DNA from: Tanypteryx hageni
Taxonomy: Eukaryota; Arthropoda; Insecta; Odonata; Petaluridae
Assembly: GCA_028673005.1 (NCBI GenBank)
Contig: CM054118.1
Coordinates: forward strand, 64,041,401-64,105,400
DNA: 64,000 nt
Direction: 5' to 3'
Notes under the pieces: model-generated
Database searches by the model: none
What the model was told of the DNA's origin: nothing
What the model saw: the letters and a program-made list of their open reading frames with translations, nothing else
Made by a program: the position numbers and the translations under genes
Part shown: positions 12,220-23,639 of the stretch, piece after piece
Layout: every line of letters starts with the position of its first letter
Position numbering within the stretch: the stretch's first letter is position 1

Positions 12220-12268
12220 TGCTACTTAAAAGAAAACTTTCCCGAGCAAAGCCGGGAATTTCAGCTAG
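12220..12268 (+). mobile_element. Helitron-like 3' terminus (candidate)
   Basis: The block holds CCCGAGCAAAGCCGGG, a short CCCG/CGGG hairpin, followed about 10 bases later by CTAG. A GC hairpin just upstream of CTRR is the usual 3' signature of Helitrons. No 5' TC end or Rep/helicase coding is visible here. A similar inverted string, GGGCAACTACGCTAGT on the minus strand, occurs around 9245-9260. Confidence 0.3.
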
Positions 12269-13323
12269 CAGGTACTATTTATTTGAAGCAGTGGAAAAAT
12301 ACAATAACACTGTAAAATGATGAAGAATGTACAGAAAACCCCACAGGGCTCCTTGTACGTCATGCAAACTTAATTAAACCAGCCATCATCTAAAAGGCTG
12401 GTAAGGATTATTTCGGGAATGGATAAAATAAGAAAATAAAAACTGCAAATTTACTTTTATTCGAATAACGGCAAATTACCGTTTCCGGTTTTTTCTGTCA
12501 ACCAGCGGTAACGTTGAGTTATCAATGAACAGCATTTAAAACAAACAGAAAAGTCGAGAAAACGGGAACAACAAAACTTTGTATCTTAATTTCAAACTTA
12601 TTTCCCTAACTAGTCACTAGAGTTCCTAGATTCAAAGAAAACTCGTCCCAGGTGTGCAGCGATCTCTTGGTATCATTCAAGTCCATCTAGAAGTTTCAAA
12701 AGTTGCCACATCAAAGCGCTCCTGTATGGTCGAGTCGAAGATAGGAGCGCTTTCCCCAATGAGTGCCTTATCGCAGAAACTGGGAGACGAGAACTTAATT
12801 CAAAGGCGCGCGATCTTTGAATGGAGTAAAAGCTTAAACGATATTTCGATGGCTAGGTTTAATTATAGAAGCCAACAATAAAATATGGGCCAGAAATAAA
12901 AAATAAAATGAGGTGGCTGTTAAAGCAAAAGACACTTAAGAAGTCGTAATGAGGGACGTTTCTTTGAGATGCAGAAACAAAAAAAGAGCGATGAATACCG
13001 GCAGCAAAGGCATTCCTGAAGACGTCATGAAAATCACATCAACACAAAAAAACCTCAAGATATATTCAGCCAGTTATAAGATTCATTTGATCGATAGAAA
13101 CGGTATAGGTACCCAGGTATTTAAGCGCCGAGTACAGTGATACCCAAAAATTTTGTGGGTGCGGCACCCTTTCAAAGATAAGCATAATTTCGTGACTTCC
13201 ACACATTAAGACAAGGTTTTATATTTTTACATACGGGTATGGCAACCTTTAGGAGCATCCGTTTTTTGGTATGGAACTATAACCTATTGATTAGGAGAAA
13301 CATTTATCACCCTAATGTCCTAA

Positions 13324-13507
13324 AATTGATGGATTAAACCGACCCGAACATCCTATGCAGACAGGCAACCAAGAAAACATCCGCGTTCAGAAACGAGAAA
13401 ATCGATCTGATACGATAGTTCAGTGGTAGAATATCCGCCCGACAAGTGGAAGACCCGGGTTCGATTCCCGGTCATAGCAGACTATTTTCTCGTTTCAAAA
13501 TCATTCC
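13324..13507 (+). mobile_element. tRNA-bearing retroposon-like insertion
   Basis: The segment is bracketed by an exact 16-bp direct repeat CACCCTAATGTCCTAA (13308-13323 and 13508-13523), as a target-primed insertion would be. Inside lies a complete tRNA-like fold, flanked by inverted arms GAAACGAGA and TCTCGTTTC. The same unit recurs inverted at 19350-19491 and truncated at 19656-19701. A looser match to the bracketing string at about 13639 (2 mismatches) weakens the target-duplication reading. Confidence 0.5.
13409..13479 (+). pseudogene. tRNA-Gly-like sequence, probably non-functional
   Basis: 71-nt cloverleaf-like sequence with A box TAGTTCAGTGGTAGAA and a perfect T arm around GGTTCGATTCC. 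Its body is closest to Gly-type tRNAs, but the anticodon position reads GAC (Val). Base 33 is C instead of the near-universal U, and acceptor pairs 2-71 and 5-68 are mismatched. These defects and the repeat context argue for a mobile tRNA-derived repeat, not a working gene. Confidence 0.55.
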
Positions 13508-13761
13508 CACCCTAATGTCCTAATTCAACAGTGTACTATCGAGAACGTCTTATGGCTGAAAATTTCAAGAATAAGCATTGTCTCAGTTATCTCCAATAGC
13601 CGCAACAAGGTTGTGCTTTTAAAATGCTCATTCTCGAACCCTAATGGCCTATTAACATTTCCAAATCGTTGATCTATTTACTAAGCAAATTTTTTCGCGG
13701 AATCCATAAAGATCCCCTACAACACTCCAGCTGGCCGTGACACTCGGTTTGAGAAACACTG

Positions 13762-14231
13762 GTCTAATATATAGAAAATGGAACCCAAGGGAAGACAAGG
13801 AGAATGGCGCGAAGAGCGGAAAAATAATTGCAAAAGGTTTATAACACTATTAACATTTATATCAAGTTTAAAAACAATTGATTTCTTCAACGCTGCAAAC
13901 TTTCTACTATCCAAAATTATGAGAAGGGAAAGCACCTATGGCATAAATAATGCGCGTTATCCAAATGTACCTAAAATGCGCATTCAAAATATATTTTCAC
14001 GAACTCTTTGAAAACACAAAGTAAATGAAGCTCAGGGAGCTCACATCAATAGATTATTTCTCCTCTTGAGAATTTAAAATTAAAATTTCGTTTTAAAAAT
14101 TTCAATTACCGCGAATAATACCCTTGTACATATTTTTAGTACAAAGTTGAAATATTTCGTCGCGGGAGGATGAATACATAGAACGATGATTAAAATACGT
14201 GTGTAAATAAACGGCGCAATATACATTGCAC
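13762..14231. other. No gene recognised
   Basis: AT-rich sequence with nothing that I can identify. Confidence 0.4.
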
Positions 14232-14636
14232 AAACTTTCTCATATACGTATATACGTTCGGTTCAATACCATGGCTTGATGATCGTCACTTTTGATCAGG
14301 ATTTGTCTTAAACACTCTTCTAGCAGTTTTACCTACTGTCGTAGTTTGGCGTATACACATTTTAATGCCACTGGACGATATATAGTAATTTTTTGGGACA
14401 TATGGCTTACAATTAATTAGTAATATTTGTGACATCAGGCTGTACGGTTGCTATGTTAATCAAAACCCGTATAGCTATTTTTGAGTAAATCGAATTTTGT
14501 TTCAAAATATCCTAGAATAAAGTACCCTTAATTGTTTCGCAATGTCGTTCATTTCTTCAGAGTGTCTGTTATGAATGGTAAGTATTATCCACAAATATGA
14601 GATATCATTCATTAGATTTTGTTTAACCGCTTAGGC
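14232..14636 (+). repeat. Repeat family E, copy 1
   Basis: Begins AACTTTCTCATATACG, the inverse of the string ending copy 2 at 16816, which suggests terminal inverted repeats. From 14398, beginning ACATATGGCTTAC, it aligns with 16443 onward through shared strings such as GACATCAGGCT and TTTTTGAGTAAATC, diverged but collinear for about 230 bp. It is interrupted at 14637 by a hAT-type element. No coding potential recognised. Confidence 0.55.
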
Positions 14637-15656
14637 CAGAGATTCCCAACCCGGGGCCCGAATGTGGCACCCGAGAGCACTCTATGCGGCCCGCGAAGCT
14701 ATGATGAAAAAGTGATCGGTAAAATTTGATATAGACAATTTCATATTTTTACCTTCGCCATATACAGGGGAAAGTATTGTTTTCATGAAAAAAATCGACT
14801 TCGAGATTTCAACGGAAATACAGGTTTTGAGGTCCCCTGAACACGTTTTGACCATTTTCTCGATGTCTGTGTGTATGTGATATCTTTTTTGTGGGTGCTC
14901 TAACTCTAAAACTATTAATCAGGTGAATGCGAAATTTTACATTTAATATTTTTATAAAAGTCAGAAGAGCTGATTAGTTGTTCGTAAAAATCGTCAACCG
15001 GAAGTGGGTGTTTACTCTTGTCACTTATCCGTTATTTTAAAATATTTGCTTTAATATTTGATAAATGTAAAAATGTATCGGAATAAAAGTTGTAGGAAAT
15101 GTAATTTTCTACAACCTTTGTTTGAAACATTTTTCCATATAATGCATTATTTAAGAGATATCTTATATTTTTAGCTGCCACCACCACGTCACCTACCGAC
15201 GACTATAGTTAACAATTGACGCTTAGTTTCGTCTTAGTAACGCTCCTTTTTCTTTTCTTAATTGTTGGAGCTTTGTGGCTATATCCAATATCAGAAGGCT
15301 ATTGAGATTATTTCAGTTCTTTGTAGTTTAAAATTTTATCGCAGTTTCTTAAAATATTTATTATTATGTAACCTATTTGGAATTTTTAGAAATATTACAG
15401 ATATGGAGAGTCATGTGGTGGCCACATCAGATTTTTTCAGTACAATTATCGTCTCAAAACCTTTTCTGATGGAGCTTTAACACTAGTAATTTATTTAGAC
15501 TTGATTTTCGCTAATATGAGACCACACAATCCCTTGGTAACTTCTAATGTAAACACTCATCCGGCTCGCCGAAGCTCTCGTGACTTCCAATGCGGCCCTC
15601 CTAAGCACTCACAACTACGAATGCGGCCCGACATGTAAAAAGGTTAGCCTCCACTG
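14637..15656. mobile_element. Non-autonomous hAT element, about 1.0 kb
   Basis: The left end CAGAGATTCCCAACCCGGGG and inverted right end CAGTGGAGGCTAACC are hAT-like. Flanks GCTTAGGC and GTCTAGGC agree at 6 of 8 bases. The interior carries multiple GCGGCCC strings near both ends, as in the element at 8305-8965. A decayed sequence at about 21700-21910 resembles its right part. No transposase frame seen. Confidence 0.6.
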
Positions 15657-15789
15657 GTCTAGGCTGTAGTAAGATTTTGAGTGGATCGCGGCGGAGACGT
15701 GACGTCATAGGGCTTAGGTAAAGTATCGTAGCCTACATAGTAATGTCACTGGAATATAATGATTTTTAGCCTAATTTCCATTCTGGAAA

Positions 15790-16206
15790 TAGGCTTATAG
15801 TTTTGTCATTGTGTCTGTCTGTCCGTCCCCACCTAATAACTTCTGAACCAATGGACCTATTTTCATGAAACTTGGTGGAAATCTCTTGCTACATGGGCCG
15901 AGCTCCCGAGGATAGTTTTTGTTGCGGAGATTGCGAGGTCCTGGGTTCGATTCCAGGAACTATCCTTCCCATTTCATTTACATGGGAAATCTGAAATCCA
16001 TCGCGCAGTCAATTTTCTCTTGCACATTAAAATATCTTAGAACTGTACTATTCTCCGAGGAAAGGAATAAAGATTATAATTTGTATTGTAGTATTTTGCA
16101 TATCGATTGTATTTCTTAGAATTTGGCGTAAATACTGGCGATTTTGCAGTTTTTATCACACATTACGAGAGTGTTGTCATAGCAACAACTATTGTTGGAC
16201 TCAGAT
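15790..16206 (+). repeat. Repeat family C, copy 1, with B-box hairpin
   Basis: Aligns in order with 34218-35038 and 35621-36423. Shared blocks include the TGTCTGTCTGTCCGTCC-like start, a string around GGACC-ATTTTCATGAAACTTGG, the B-box string GGTTCGATTCC and TTAAAATATCTTA. In this copy GGATAGTT (15910-15917) pairs perfectly with AACTATCC (15958-15965), and CCTGG (15940-15944) pairs with CCAGG (15953-15957) around the loop: a compact tRNA-like end fold with no D or anticodon arm. The copy appears to end near 16206. Confidence 0.6.
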
Positions 16207-16442
16207 TCGATATATTCTAATATTTACACGCGTTATTTTTGCCGCACAAATACGCGTGATCAATTTAAAATTCCGTTCGAATGTATTTGTAATATTTTAT
16301 AATGCTAAATTATGAAATTTTGGAACACAAACAGCAACATATCCGCGAGGACTTTAAAGATATTAAAGCCAATATAAGTATTACATAAATGATTTAATGG
16401 AAAGTAGGCATCATAAGTTCTGTTTGGATAATCATGTATGAG

Positions 16443-16816
16443 ACATATGGCTTACGCAGTATTATTTATGACATCAGGCTCTACAAATGGATTGATTTTA
16501 ATTGAATTCCTTAGAGCCATTTTTGAGTAAATCAATTTTTCTTAAAAATCGTCACGAATAAACTACAATAACATTTTTATCAAAAAAGGGTCTGCAAAAG
16601 ACGGTATACTGCATAAATGCGAGATATCATTCGATTTTATTTACGCGTTTGGGCCCTAGAACCGCGGACAGACCGACAGCCAGAGTGATTGACAGACGGA
16701 CGGCATAGCGGAAACCACTTTTATGGACTCGGGAACATCTTTTCCATCAAAATCTCGAAGTCGAATTTTTTCACGATTACAATACTTTCTCTATATACTA
16801 CGTATATGAGAAAGTT
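16443..16816 (+). repeat. Repeat family E, copy 2
   Basis: Collinear with 14398-14636 for its first part, then continues to an end ACGTATATGAGAAAGTT that inverts the start of copy 1. Its last third, inverted, resembles 14750-14900 (strings around TCGACTTCGAGATTT), which lies inside the neighbouring hAT element. The family seems to be a foldback or TIR element of unknown class. Confidence 0.5.
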
Positions 16817-17856
16817 AAAATACTGATCGAATAGTTCGTATATTAATTGATTCGTCTCGCCCATCTATTTTTAACCAACTCCAGCCTCTTAATTCCGCTC
16901 GCCAGTGAGGCCCAATTATTAAGTCCATCCGAACGGGGGCGTCTATTTAGGAGCGGCCTTTTATTGCTCCATTCCCCTCAAATAAGTCTGGCGACATCAT
17001 TCCCTTTCTGGACCTACCGTCGACAGCTTCTTAAATTCTGAGCGGCCAGAGGTCTAAAAATCTGGTGCCCTGCGGACGTCCAGGAACCTATGCCACCCTA
17101 AGATGGCAACAAAGAGCAGGTTCAACGGACGAGAGTCATTTAAAGAAGTTTTTAATTTCACAGCGAGGCGCCTACTTAACAGTTACCGAAATTTAAAAAA
17201 AATTATGGTGGTTACAGCTGTGGGTAGATTTGTAGGAGAAAAGAAAATGCTAAATTATATATGACGATCGAGATACAGTGACGCTCATTTGGGATTATTC
17301 TTCTCAAACCATCGCCTTTCACCGAGGTTGGGACTCCAGTAAATGCATGATGCGGAAACCAACTGACTGTTCTCGGAAATAGTAATTAATCTGGAATTCA
17401 TTTCTAACTGAAATCTCGTCCGAATTTCTTGTATTCTATGTTTATTGAATATCTTAACTGAAACATATTTTTTATTAGGCCTTTCAACGCGAGATGCTGC
17501 TATCGATTACGTCGTTTAAGGAGCTTGTAATCTAAAAATAAAAAGTCCACGCACCCTCTGCTGCCCACCAGATTGGTGAATTGCAGGGTGACATGTAGAT
17601 GTACTTACGTTAATCGATAGTGCAAAGGAAATTTTCCTGTAACAATTCTGGACATTTTGGTAAAGAATGAAATTTAGAGTGAATGAGTTCTGAAGAAGGA
17701 ACGAGGGGCGAAATAAGAGAGAGAAAATTAACTATGGAGGATGAAAGCTTAATAATACGTTTCTGTCAATTTGACATTTCAGAAGGCGTAAACAGCTTGA
17801 ACGTCAGGCTTCAGAGAGTAAAAAAATCACTCATCGAGTAATTAAATAGCGACCGA
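16817..17856. other. No gene recognised; downstream flank of candidate gene
   Basis: Apart from a possible polyadenylation signal at 17441-17446, nothing is recognised. If the minus-strand gene model is right, the 3' untranslated region lies here. Confidence 0.35.
17441..17446 (-). other. Possible poly(A) signal AATAAA
   Basis: AATAAA on the minus strand, about 410 bases past the stop codon of the candidate terminal exon. The hexamer is common in AT-rich DNA, so support is weak. Confidence 0.2.
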
Positions 17857-17993
17857 CTAACTCGCTTCGGGTTCCGATGCCACTTCATCGGGTTTCTCAG
17901 CTCGCCCCGGGCGAGAAACTGTTTCGGAGTTGTCTGCGGTTAAGGGCGTAGGGCGCCTCACGACTTCCTCGTCGGAAAAACTCTTGCAGACTT
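17857..17993 (-). CDS. Candidate terminal coding exon, acidic C-terminus
   Basis: Read on the minus strand, a long pyrimidine tract (about 17997-18035) ends in TTTCTGGAG, giving an acceptor with AG at 17995-17994. After two bases (AA) that complete a split codon, 44 codons run to a TAG stop at 17859-17857. The peptide is rich in Glu, Asp, Ser and Pro, with short pieces such as SFSDEEVVRRPTP and EKPDEVASEPEAS, and looks like a disordered tail. Entry phase 1 matches the donor of the exon at 19022-19123, and the joined codon is GAA. The sequence is much GC-richer than its surroundings. I recognise no family. Confidence 0.4.
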
Positions 17994-19021
17994 CTCCAGA
18001 AACCGAAAAAGCGGAAGGAGAAGGAAAGGGGCGTTCCCCCCACAAATGCGTTCAAAGCACTCGAATTTCAAAACGGGAAGCAGATTTTCACTTTGAAACT
18101 CTTTCGACACGTCGGTTTGCGTCTCCTTTTTTACTCATTGGGAAACGGGTTGAAAATAAATTTATGAATATCATCGCGACCCAATTATCCCAGCTTCACC
18201 GCGCACAGCGGTAAATTATCTTTCACTCGGATAATTTTAGCCTTCCTTACCATTCATATTGCGATCGAATTCTCCACTCCCAACAAGGAAGAGGCAAATT
18301 TATTATAGGAATTATAGAAATCTTGATATTAATCTCAAAACTGGACCGCCCTTTGAAGTGTAGAGTCGCGTAAACTAGTTATACCTCCATATCTTATAAA
18401 TGACAGTTAAACTGCAGAAAATGAAATAATAAATAACATCTTCAAAGAATAGTAGATATTTTAAGAAATAAAAGCACAAATTAATAAGCAGAAACCCTGT
18501 AAAATTCTCAGAAACCTGGCTTTAGATTATATGATAAGATCGATACGTAAACTGATTCTTTAAACATAAATTTTTCATCGTTTAAAATATTATAAGTTGC
18601 AAAATTACGTTTTACTAGCCAAATGAGTTAAATTCGATTTGTTTTATTGCTCAATGAACCGAAATGACACGGGAATTGAATCACAAATATTGAAGCTGTC
18701 CTAAGGCAAAATTTAATGCGATGGAAACACGAGAGGGAAATCATTTGGACGAAGGAGATGTGGGCGAGACGCTGGAAGATAAATTGTATTTTGAAACATC
18801 GTTCGAATTTTCTAACAACCTGTTCAACCAGGATTAAAGATATCTGCAGAAATATTAATTTGGAAAAAACATAGAAAACCATCGATGGTATTTCCTTTAG
18901 GGGTTCGTATTGTTTCGAGGCAATTCATTACGGATAAGGCATGCGTATTTCCCGGAATACACACACGCGCCCACGATATCTTCATCTTCGTTGTTTGACG
19001 AGTAATAACTATAACACTCAC

Positions 19022-19123
19022 CCGTCTCGTTGAGGATGACCTCTATGACGTCATCGACGTCATCCTGACTTCCGGATGCTCTCGTCGAACCCTCCGACGT
19101 CGCCGCGGGCGAGGGCATCGCGA
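19022..19123 (-). CDS. Candidate internal coding exon, 102 bp, phase 1-1
   Basis: Minus-strand exon with textbook borders. Upstream lie a branch-point match TTCTAAC (CTAAC at 19149-19145) and a pure pyrimidine tract ending CTACAG (19129-19124). Downstream the donor reads GACGG/GTGAGT (19021-19016). The exon is 102 bp, begins with two bases of a split codon and ends with one, so it is phase-symmetric and could be skipped without shifting frame. Its 33 full codons are open and mostly G/C-ending in AT-rich surroundings. They encode a Ser/Ala/Pro segment followed by an acidic stretch SQDDVDDVIEVILNET. No domain recognised; possibly part of a disordered regulatory protein. Confidence 0.5.
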
Positions 19124-19349
19124 CTGTAGAGAAAGAAAGAAAAAGTTAGAACGACATCGATAGAGGCGGAGACGGCCGGATATGAGAGGAAAATATGTCC
19201 AAATCGTAGCAATCATCCCCATAGCAATCAATTTCTCCGAACTATTTTTGAATTAAGCTTTATCTCAACGGTTGTGGATTTAAGCACACGCAAAGGCTGC
19301 CAATAAATCACTTCTTTGAAGCGTGACGGCCGCAAATATTACTTTTGAT

Positions 19350-19491
19350 GGGAATAATTTTGAAACGAGAAAAAAGTCTGCTATGACCGGGAATCGAACC
19401 CGGGTCTTCCACTTGCCGGGCGGATATTCTACCACTGAACTATCGTAGCAGATCAATTCTCTCGTTTCTTAATGCGGATGTTTTCTTGGTT
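19350..19491 (-). mobile_element. tRNA-bearing repeat, inverted copy
   Basis: Reverse complement of the unit at 13324-13507. Shared sequence runs from AACCAAGAAAACATCCGC through the tRNA-like body to TCTCGTTTCAAAATTATTCCC. The inverted flanking arms GAAACGAGA/TCTCGTTTC are kept, so the whole unit can fold with the tRNA at its tip. Both this copy and the next end at the same GGGAAT boundary. Confidence 0.6.
19379..19449 (-). tRNA. tRNA-like, Gly-type body, anticodon position GGC
   Basis: 71-nt cloverleaf: acceptor stem GCTACGA with TCATAGC (one mismatch), D arm with AGTGGTAGAA, anticodon stem TCCGC/GTGGA, and a perfect T arm around GGTTCGATTCC. The 7-base anticodon loop CCGGCAA gives GGC (would read Ala) but has C at position 33. 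The body resembles tRNA-Gly. It is better paired than the copy at 13409-13479, yet its repeat flanks suggest a tRNA-derived mobile unit. Function is doubtful. Confidence 0.4.
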
Positions 19492-19655
19492 GGTACGGAA
19501 CTAGCCAAGCTGGTATCAAACTGCCCCAACTGATGTCCTCAAAGAGATACACCGAAGAAAACTTCTCCCTCTCAAATAGTGAGATTGCCAAGCAAGAAAT
19601 TGATGGAATAAAGCGATCTAAAGATCCTATGCAGACAGGCATAAGCTGTAATGTT

Positions 19656-19701
19656 GGGAATAATTTTGAAACGAGAAAAAAGTCTGCTATGACCGGGAAT
19701 C
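19656..19701 (-). mobile_element. Truncated tRNA-bearing repeat
   Basis: Repeats the first 46 bases of the unit at 19350 (starting GGGAATAATTTTGAAACGAG), breaking off inside the T arm. Sixteen bases upstream of it lies TCCTATGCAGACAGGC (19625-19640), identical to 13351-13366, which precedes the full copy there in the opposite relative orientation. Confidence 0.6.
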
Positions 19702-22700
19702 AATCAATAAAAAAATTATATTCGCGTATAAGTTTTTACTGGATTAAATAATTGCTTTTCTGTAATTATTTTATTTTATTCTTGAGGTAATGTTGCCGAT
19801 ACATGTAATATAAAAAAATCTCCGTTGTATACTTCGATGATTTTCGTTTTGTATAACTGCGCGAAGAAAAGTATTTCATTCATTTTTCTATCACAGTAAT
19901 AGTTTGCCGTCTCGCATAGAGAAAATCTTCAACGGAGAACCTTGAAATGGGCATTAAAACATACTTTCATCCAAAGCGTTCACCGCTTACAAATCGAAAA
20001 TTTATTCACCTTACAGGTAATGCGCGTTGAGTTGCTACTCTCGGCAATTAAGAAGACAATAATATTGTTTCTTCCTAGGACGAATCCGCCCGTCAATTTA
20101 CGAGCCTTTGATATGAGGAAGTGTCGTCAAAGTTAGAACTATGAAAACGGGATTGTTATTCGCAAGTAAGTTTCAGCGATCAATCAATCCTTGCAAGAGT
20201 CGAGCATTATGGAAAGTCAAAGGAGTGGGAGACGGTGAGGAGAGACAATGAGATGAAAACTAAGGATGGAGAAAATTTTAATACTTCGCTGCATTGGTCA
20301 CTGTGATTCATATTCGAGATTCACCCACATTTTGAGAAATCCTTTACAATGGATAATAAGTTAGTGCCCTTCAAATAATTCATTCATCTTAAAGTCTCGA
20401 CTTGTCACAGGTATATAATATAAAATCCAATTAATGGCAATTTATTTTTTTCAATTAAAAGTTTCCGTGAAATATTTATAAACAGGAATTAGTCTTTGAA
20501 ATGTCTACGTTTACGAGTTTACTATGAAGATATTATATATGTTCATATAAATTCTTGCGTTAGACATTTCTTACAACTAGTCTTACTCATTTTGTATGCT
20601 GATATTTTACGCTATAAAACTTTGGATAACTTAGTTTATTTTAAATTTCTTCCATTTATACTGGGAAGTATTTGCCTTAAGATTAATGTAAAATTTATCT
20701 TCAATTTCTCTTTAAGATATTGTATCTCGATTTTTTTGGCAGACGACTGCCCACTGAAACTTGAAATTAAGGCGAGTATTCAGACGAAAGATTAATCGAA
20801 ATCGTGCTGACCGTTCTTGTTTTATTGCCTTTTTTGGGTAGCGTTTGCCGAAACCTTTTTAAAGATGGAGAGAAAAGAGTTACGCACTCACTGTCGTAAG
20901 TAACTAATATCGATTAAGATCTCTTCGCGCCATTTCTGAAGCGCCAAATAATCATATCGAAATTTCTCCGCGCCGCAGCAGTTGGAAAAAAAGATCAAAG
21001 CGGAGATATCTGATTCATGGCGACCATCCCTCCTCATTGGAATTCACGACAGTCGCGACCGACGACGTCTTCGGGTCCGTATCGCAGCGTTAATTGTTCC
21101 GTGTTTGGAAGATGAAGGCGGAAGGGCGGCTGATTACTTTTAATTGACTTCTCTTGCGAATGTTTACACTCCTTTAAAAGGTTCTCCCGGACAATGTTAA
21201 CTGGGCCTTAGTGGAATGGAAAGAGACTTGTCAGTGTGCCGACAGAGCGACGGCGTTATCGGTTCCTCCGCGGCCGACTACGTGAAATTCCTCGGGAAAT
21301 TGGTCCGATTTCCTGCTCCGTATACGCCACGTGTCGACGCTTTTCGATCTCAGCGATGGATTGCGTCTGCATGCGGCTGACGAGACTAGGAATTTTTTTT
21401 CGAGCGGCACATGGCGAGGGAAGATAAGAGAAGCTCCGATGCCTACGATTCAGTCGCGACGACATGCAAATTTCATCCGCGTGTCAATAAATTTGGCATT
21501 TGGTGGCATACGACCAAACCGATTTCATACTTATACATCGTAGTAGTTCGTAGTGGTTACGCAGCCCAATTGCGCATCCATTCCGGTATATTGGACGGGA
21601 TTCGAACTCGTGACGTCGGACGGATACGCTACGACCTACGACCCGCTTTGACGAAGTAGCGATCTGTGATATTTAATACAACGATTTTTATAATGAAATG
21701 GTGGCCATCAAATCTTTATGGTGACCTTTTGACTCTAATTAATTGATTAGACTCGAGTTTCAATTTCACAATAGAAAATCTTTTGAGTAACTTCCTATGT
21801 AAACTCATATCCGACGAGCCGGAGCAATTACAAGTTCTCGTAATACGACTCACAAAAGGATTCACAACTTTGAATGTGGCATGCAACTTAAAAACTTGTA
21901 CACCTATCCAATACATACAAAGAATCTTTAAACCTATAGTATCCTTAATAATAAATCCAATATCATATCGATTTATACAATCGCGATGCATAATTAAATC
22001 ATACGTCTCGTGACTAAGTTTTTTAAAAATTTGATCAATTCTCCTTAATAGAATATAAGTCTTCTTTAAAGTGTCACCAGGATCACGTAATTTAATAGGA
22101 CCGTGACATTAAGCCATTCATCATGGCGACACAGCACAAATCTAGCCTCTTTTGCTGAAATTTAGCTGTCTCCAAGTATTAAATCAAAGCCGCCTACTGA
22201 TTTGCAATAAATATTCCCTTATAAGCATGATAAATGATAAGAAAAATGTATAGCGTGCTTTTCCAATGAATTTCAACTTACATCATCACCGCAACTCTTT
22301 CAGGCCCCCCTTCTTTTACTTCTCTTTGAAGCACTGGACGTAACATTCGACAACTTTTACTAAGAGTACATTTACTTATTTGAATAAATCAATGTGTATA
22401 CATATCAAGGCTCTTTAAGACTCGTTTTATCTCGTTTTCTCGTCTCAAATAGTGAAAATTTACAGAAAGGATATTGAGTTAAATTCTTTTGGATTTTTGG
22501 TTCAACTGATATACGATAACAGATGAATAACGCTGCGATAGCGCTGCAAGCGGAGGAAGAAAACCAGTTCCAGGAGTATTAATAAAACAGTGTCGAGGGT
22601 CGAAGTGTCCCCTCAATGGATTCTTGCCTCGGCCGATTCTTTCGAGAGCGAGCGAGCTCATGTAGGGGATAGTTTTATTCCGTAAGCATTGATATTGCGC

Positions 22701-22739
22701 GAGTGATTGAAGGGCAATCTGTGGACTTGAACCCCGCGG
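19702..22739. other. No gene recognised; degraded repeats
   Basis: A GC-richer block at 21230-21660 has open frames on both strands without a convincing exon. On the minus strand, GAGTTCGAATCC (21609-21598) is a B-box match with a T-arm-like surrounding, perhaps a SINE relic. The stretch 21700-21910 resembles the right part of the hAT element at 14637-15656. Nothing else recognised. Confidence 0.35.
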
Positions 22740-23200
22740 GGTGTTAAGAGGTGAGAAGGATGGGAGGGAGGAAGGGTAGGGGAAGCGGCACGTGGTCAAG
22801 CAATCGTAGAATACACGTCCCCGATTTCATTTCTATTTTATGTCGACCACATCCTTAAAGATGCCGCTGAGGGAAGCAAATCTATGAGGGCAAGCGGAGA
22901 TATAGAGAGGATAAGAGAGAGGATACGAGAGGGAATAATAGACAGAATATAAATGTAGATGAAAGAGAATGAGAGCATAAGTGAAAGGAACAGAATTAGA
23001 AAGAATCAGAGAGAACAATGAAAATAATAATGCAAGAGAATAAGAAAGAGAGTTTGAGAGAATATAAAAGTGTCCATTAGATAAAGTTAAATAGTATAAT
23101 AGGAGAAGGTGAAGTAGAGACAATAAAGAGAGAATAAAAAAAGAGAAGGGTAAGAAGTTTAAGAGGGTATGGCAAGAGGCGGATACAGATGAGTGAAGTA
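22740..23200 (+). repeat. Purine-rich tract
   Basis: The plus strand is dominated by G and A for roughly 450 bases with no fixed unit. The minus-strand open frames are low-complexity Ser/Leu/Phe products of the pyrimidine strand, not genes. Confidence 0.7.
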
Positions 23201-23639
23201 TAGGGTAAAGTGACAAACTGTACTGATTTATTCAGCACTGTACTGATTTTGACGATTTATCGATTTTCTGTGCTGGTTTTTGCTACGATGTACAATCATT
23301 ATAATTCCCTTTTCAATATATTACCTTAATACTGTAACTTAGCTCTCTTATCGGTAATTTGATATCCTCGATTTCTCATTTAAAACTCTGTTTTCGTACT
23401 TATATCAGTAGCTTAAAATGATACTCGGTGATAGGTTGAACGTTTATCGCAAATTATTTGTAAAAATAATATAAATATATCTATAATGTGACCAAAAGAA
23501 TTTTGTGCTGATTTGCCTCATTTGTCCAGACAGTAATCCAGAATTCGGTGCATTTTAAGGGAAACAATTGTCAATTGTACTGATTTGGCCTCGAAAAAAA
23601 TGTTAACTTTTGTACAGGGAGACAGAAGCAAGGGAAGAT

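Larger units (their letters stand above)
9860..13134. other. No gene recognised; GC-rich block at 10440-10860
   Basis: The GC-richer block has open frames on both strands (longest 117 codons from 10461) but no convincing protein motif or splice pair. Two short strings rich in GCCGCCC/GGGC at about 11085-11110 and 11250-11270 resemble each other and a string at 9070-9100, perhaps relics of one repeat. The rest is AT-rich with nothing recognised. Confidence 0.35.
13135..13761. mobile_element. Candidate old hAT-like element carrying a tRNA-like insertion
   Basis: The left end CAGTGATACCCAAAAATTTT and inverted right end CAGTGTTTCTCAAACCGAG are both hAT-like. The 8-bp flanks (GCCGAGTA and GTCTAATA) agree at only 5 of 8 positions, so the pairing of these two ends is tentative. 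A 184-bp tRNA-bearing segment lies inside. Confidence 0.35.
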
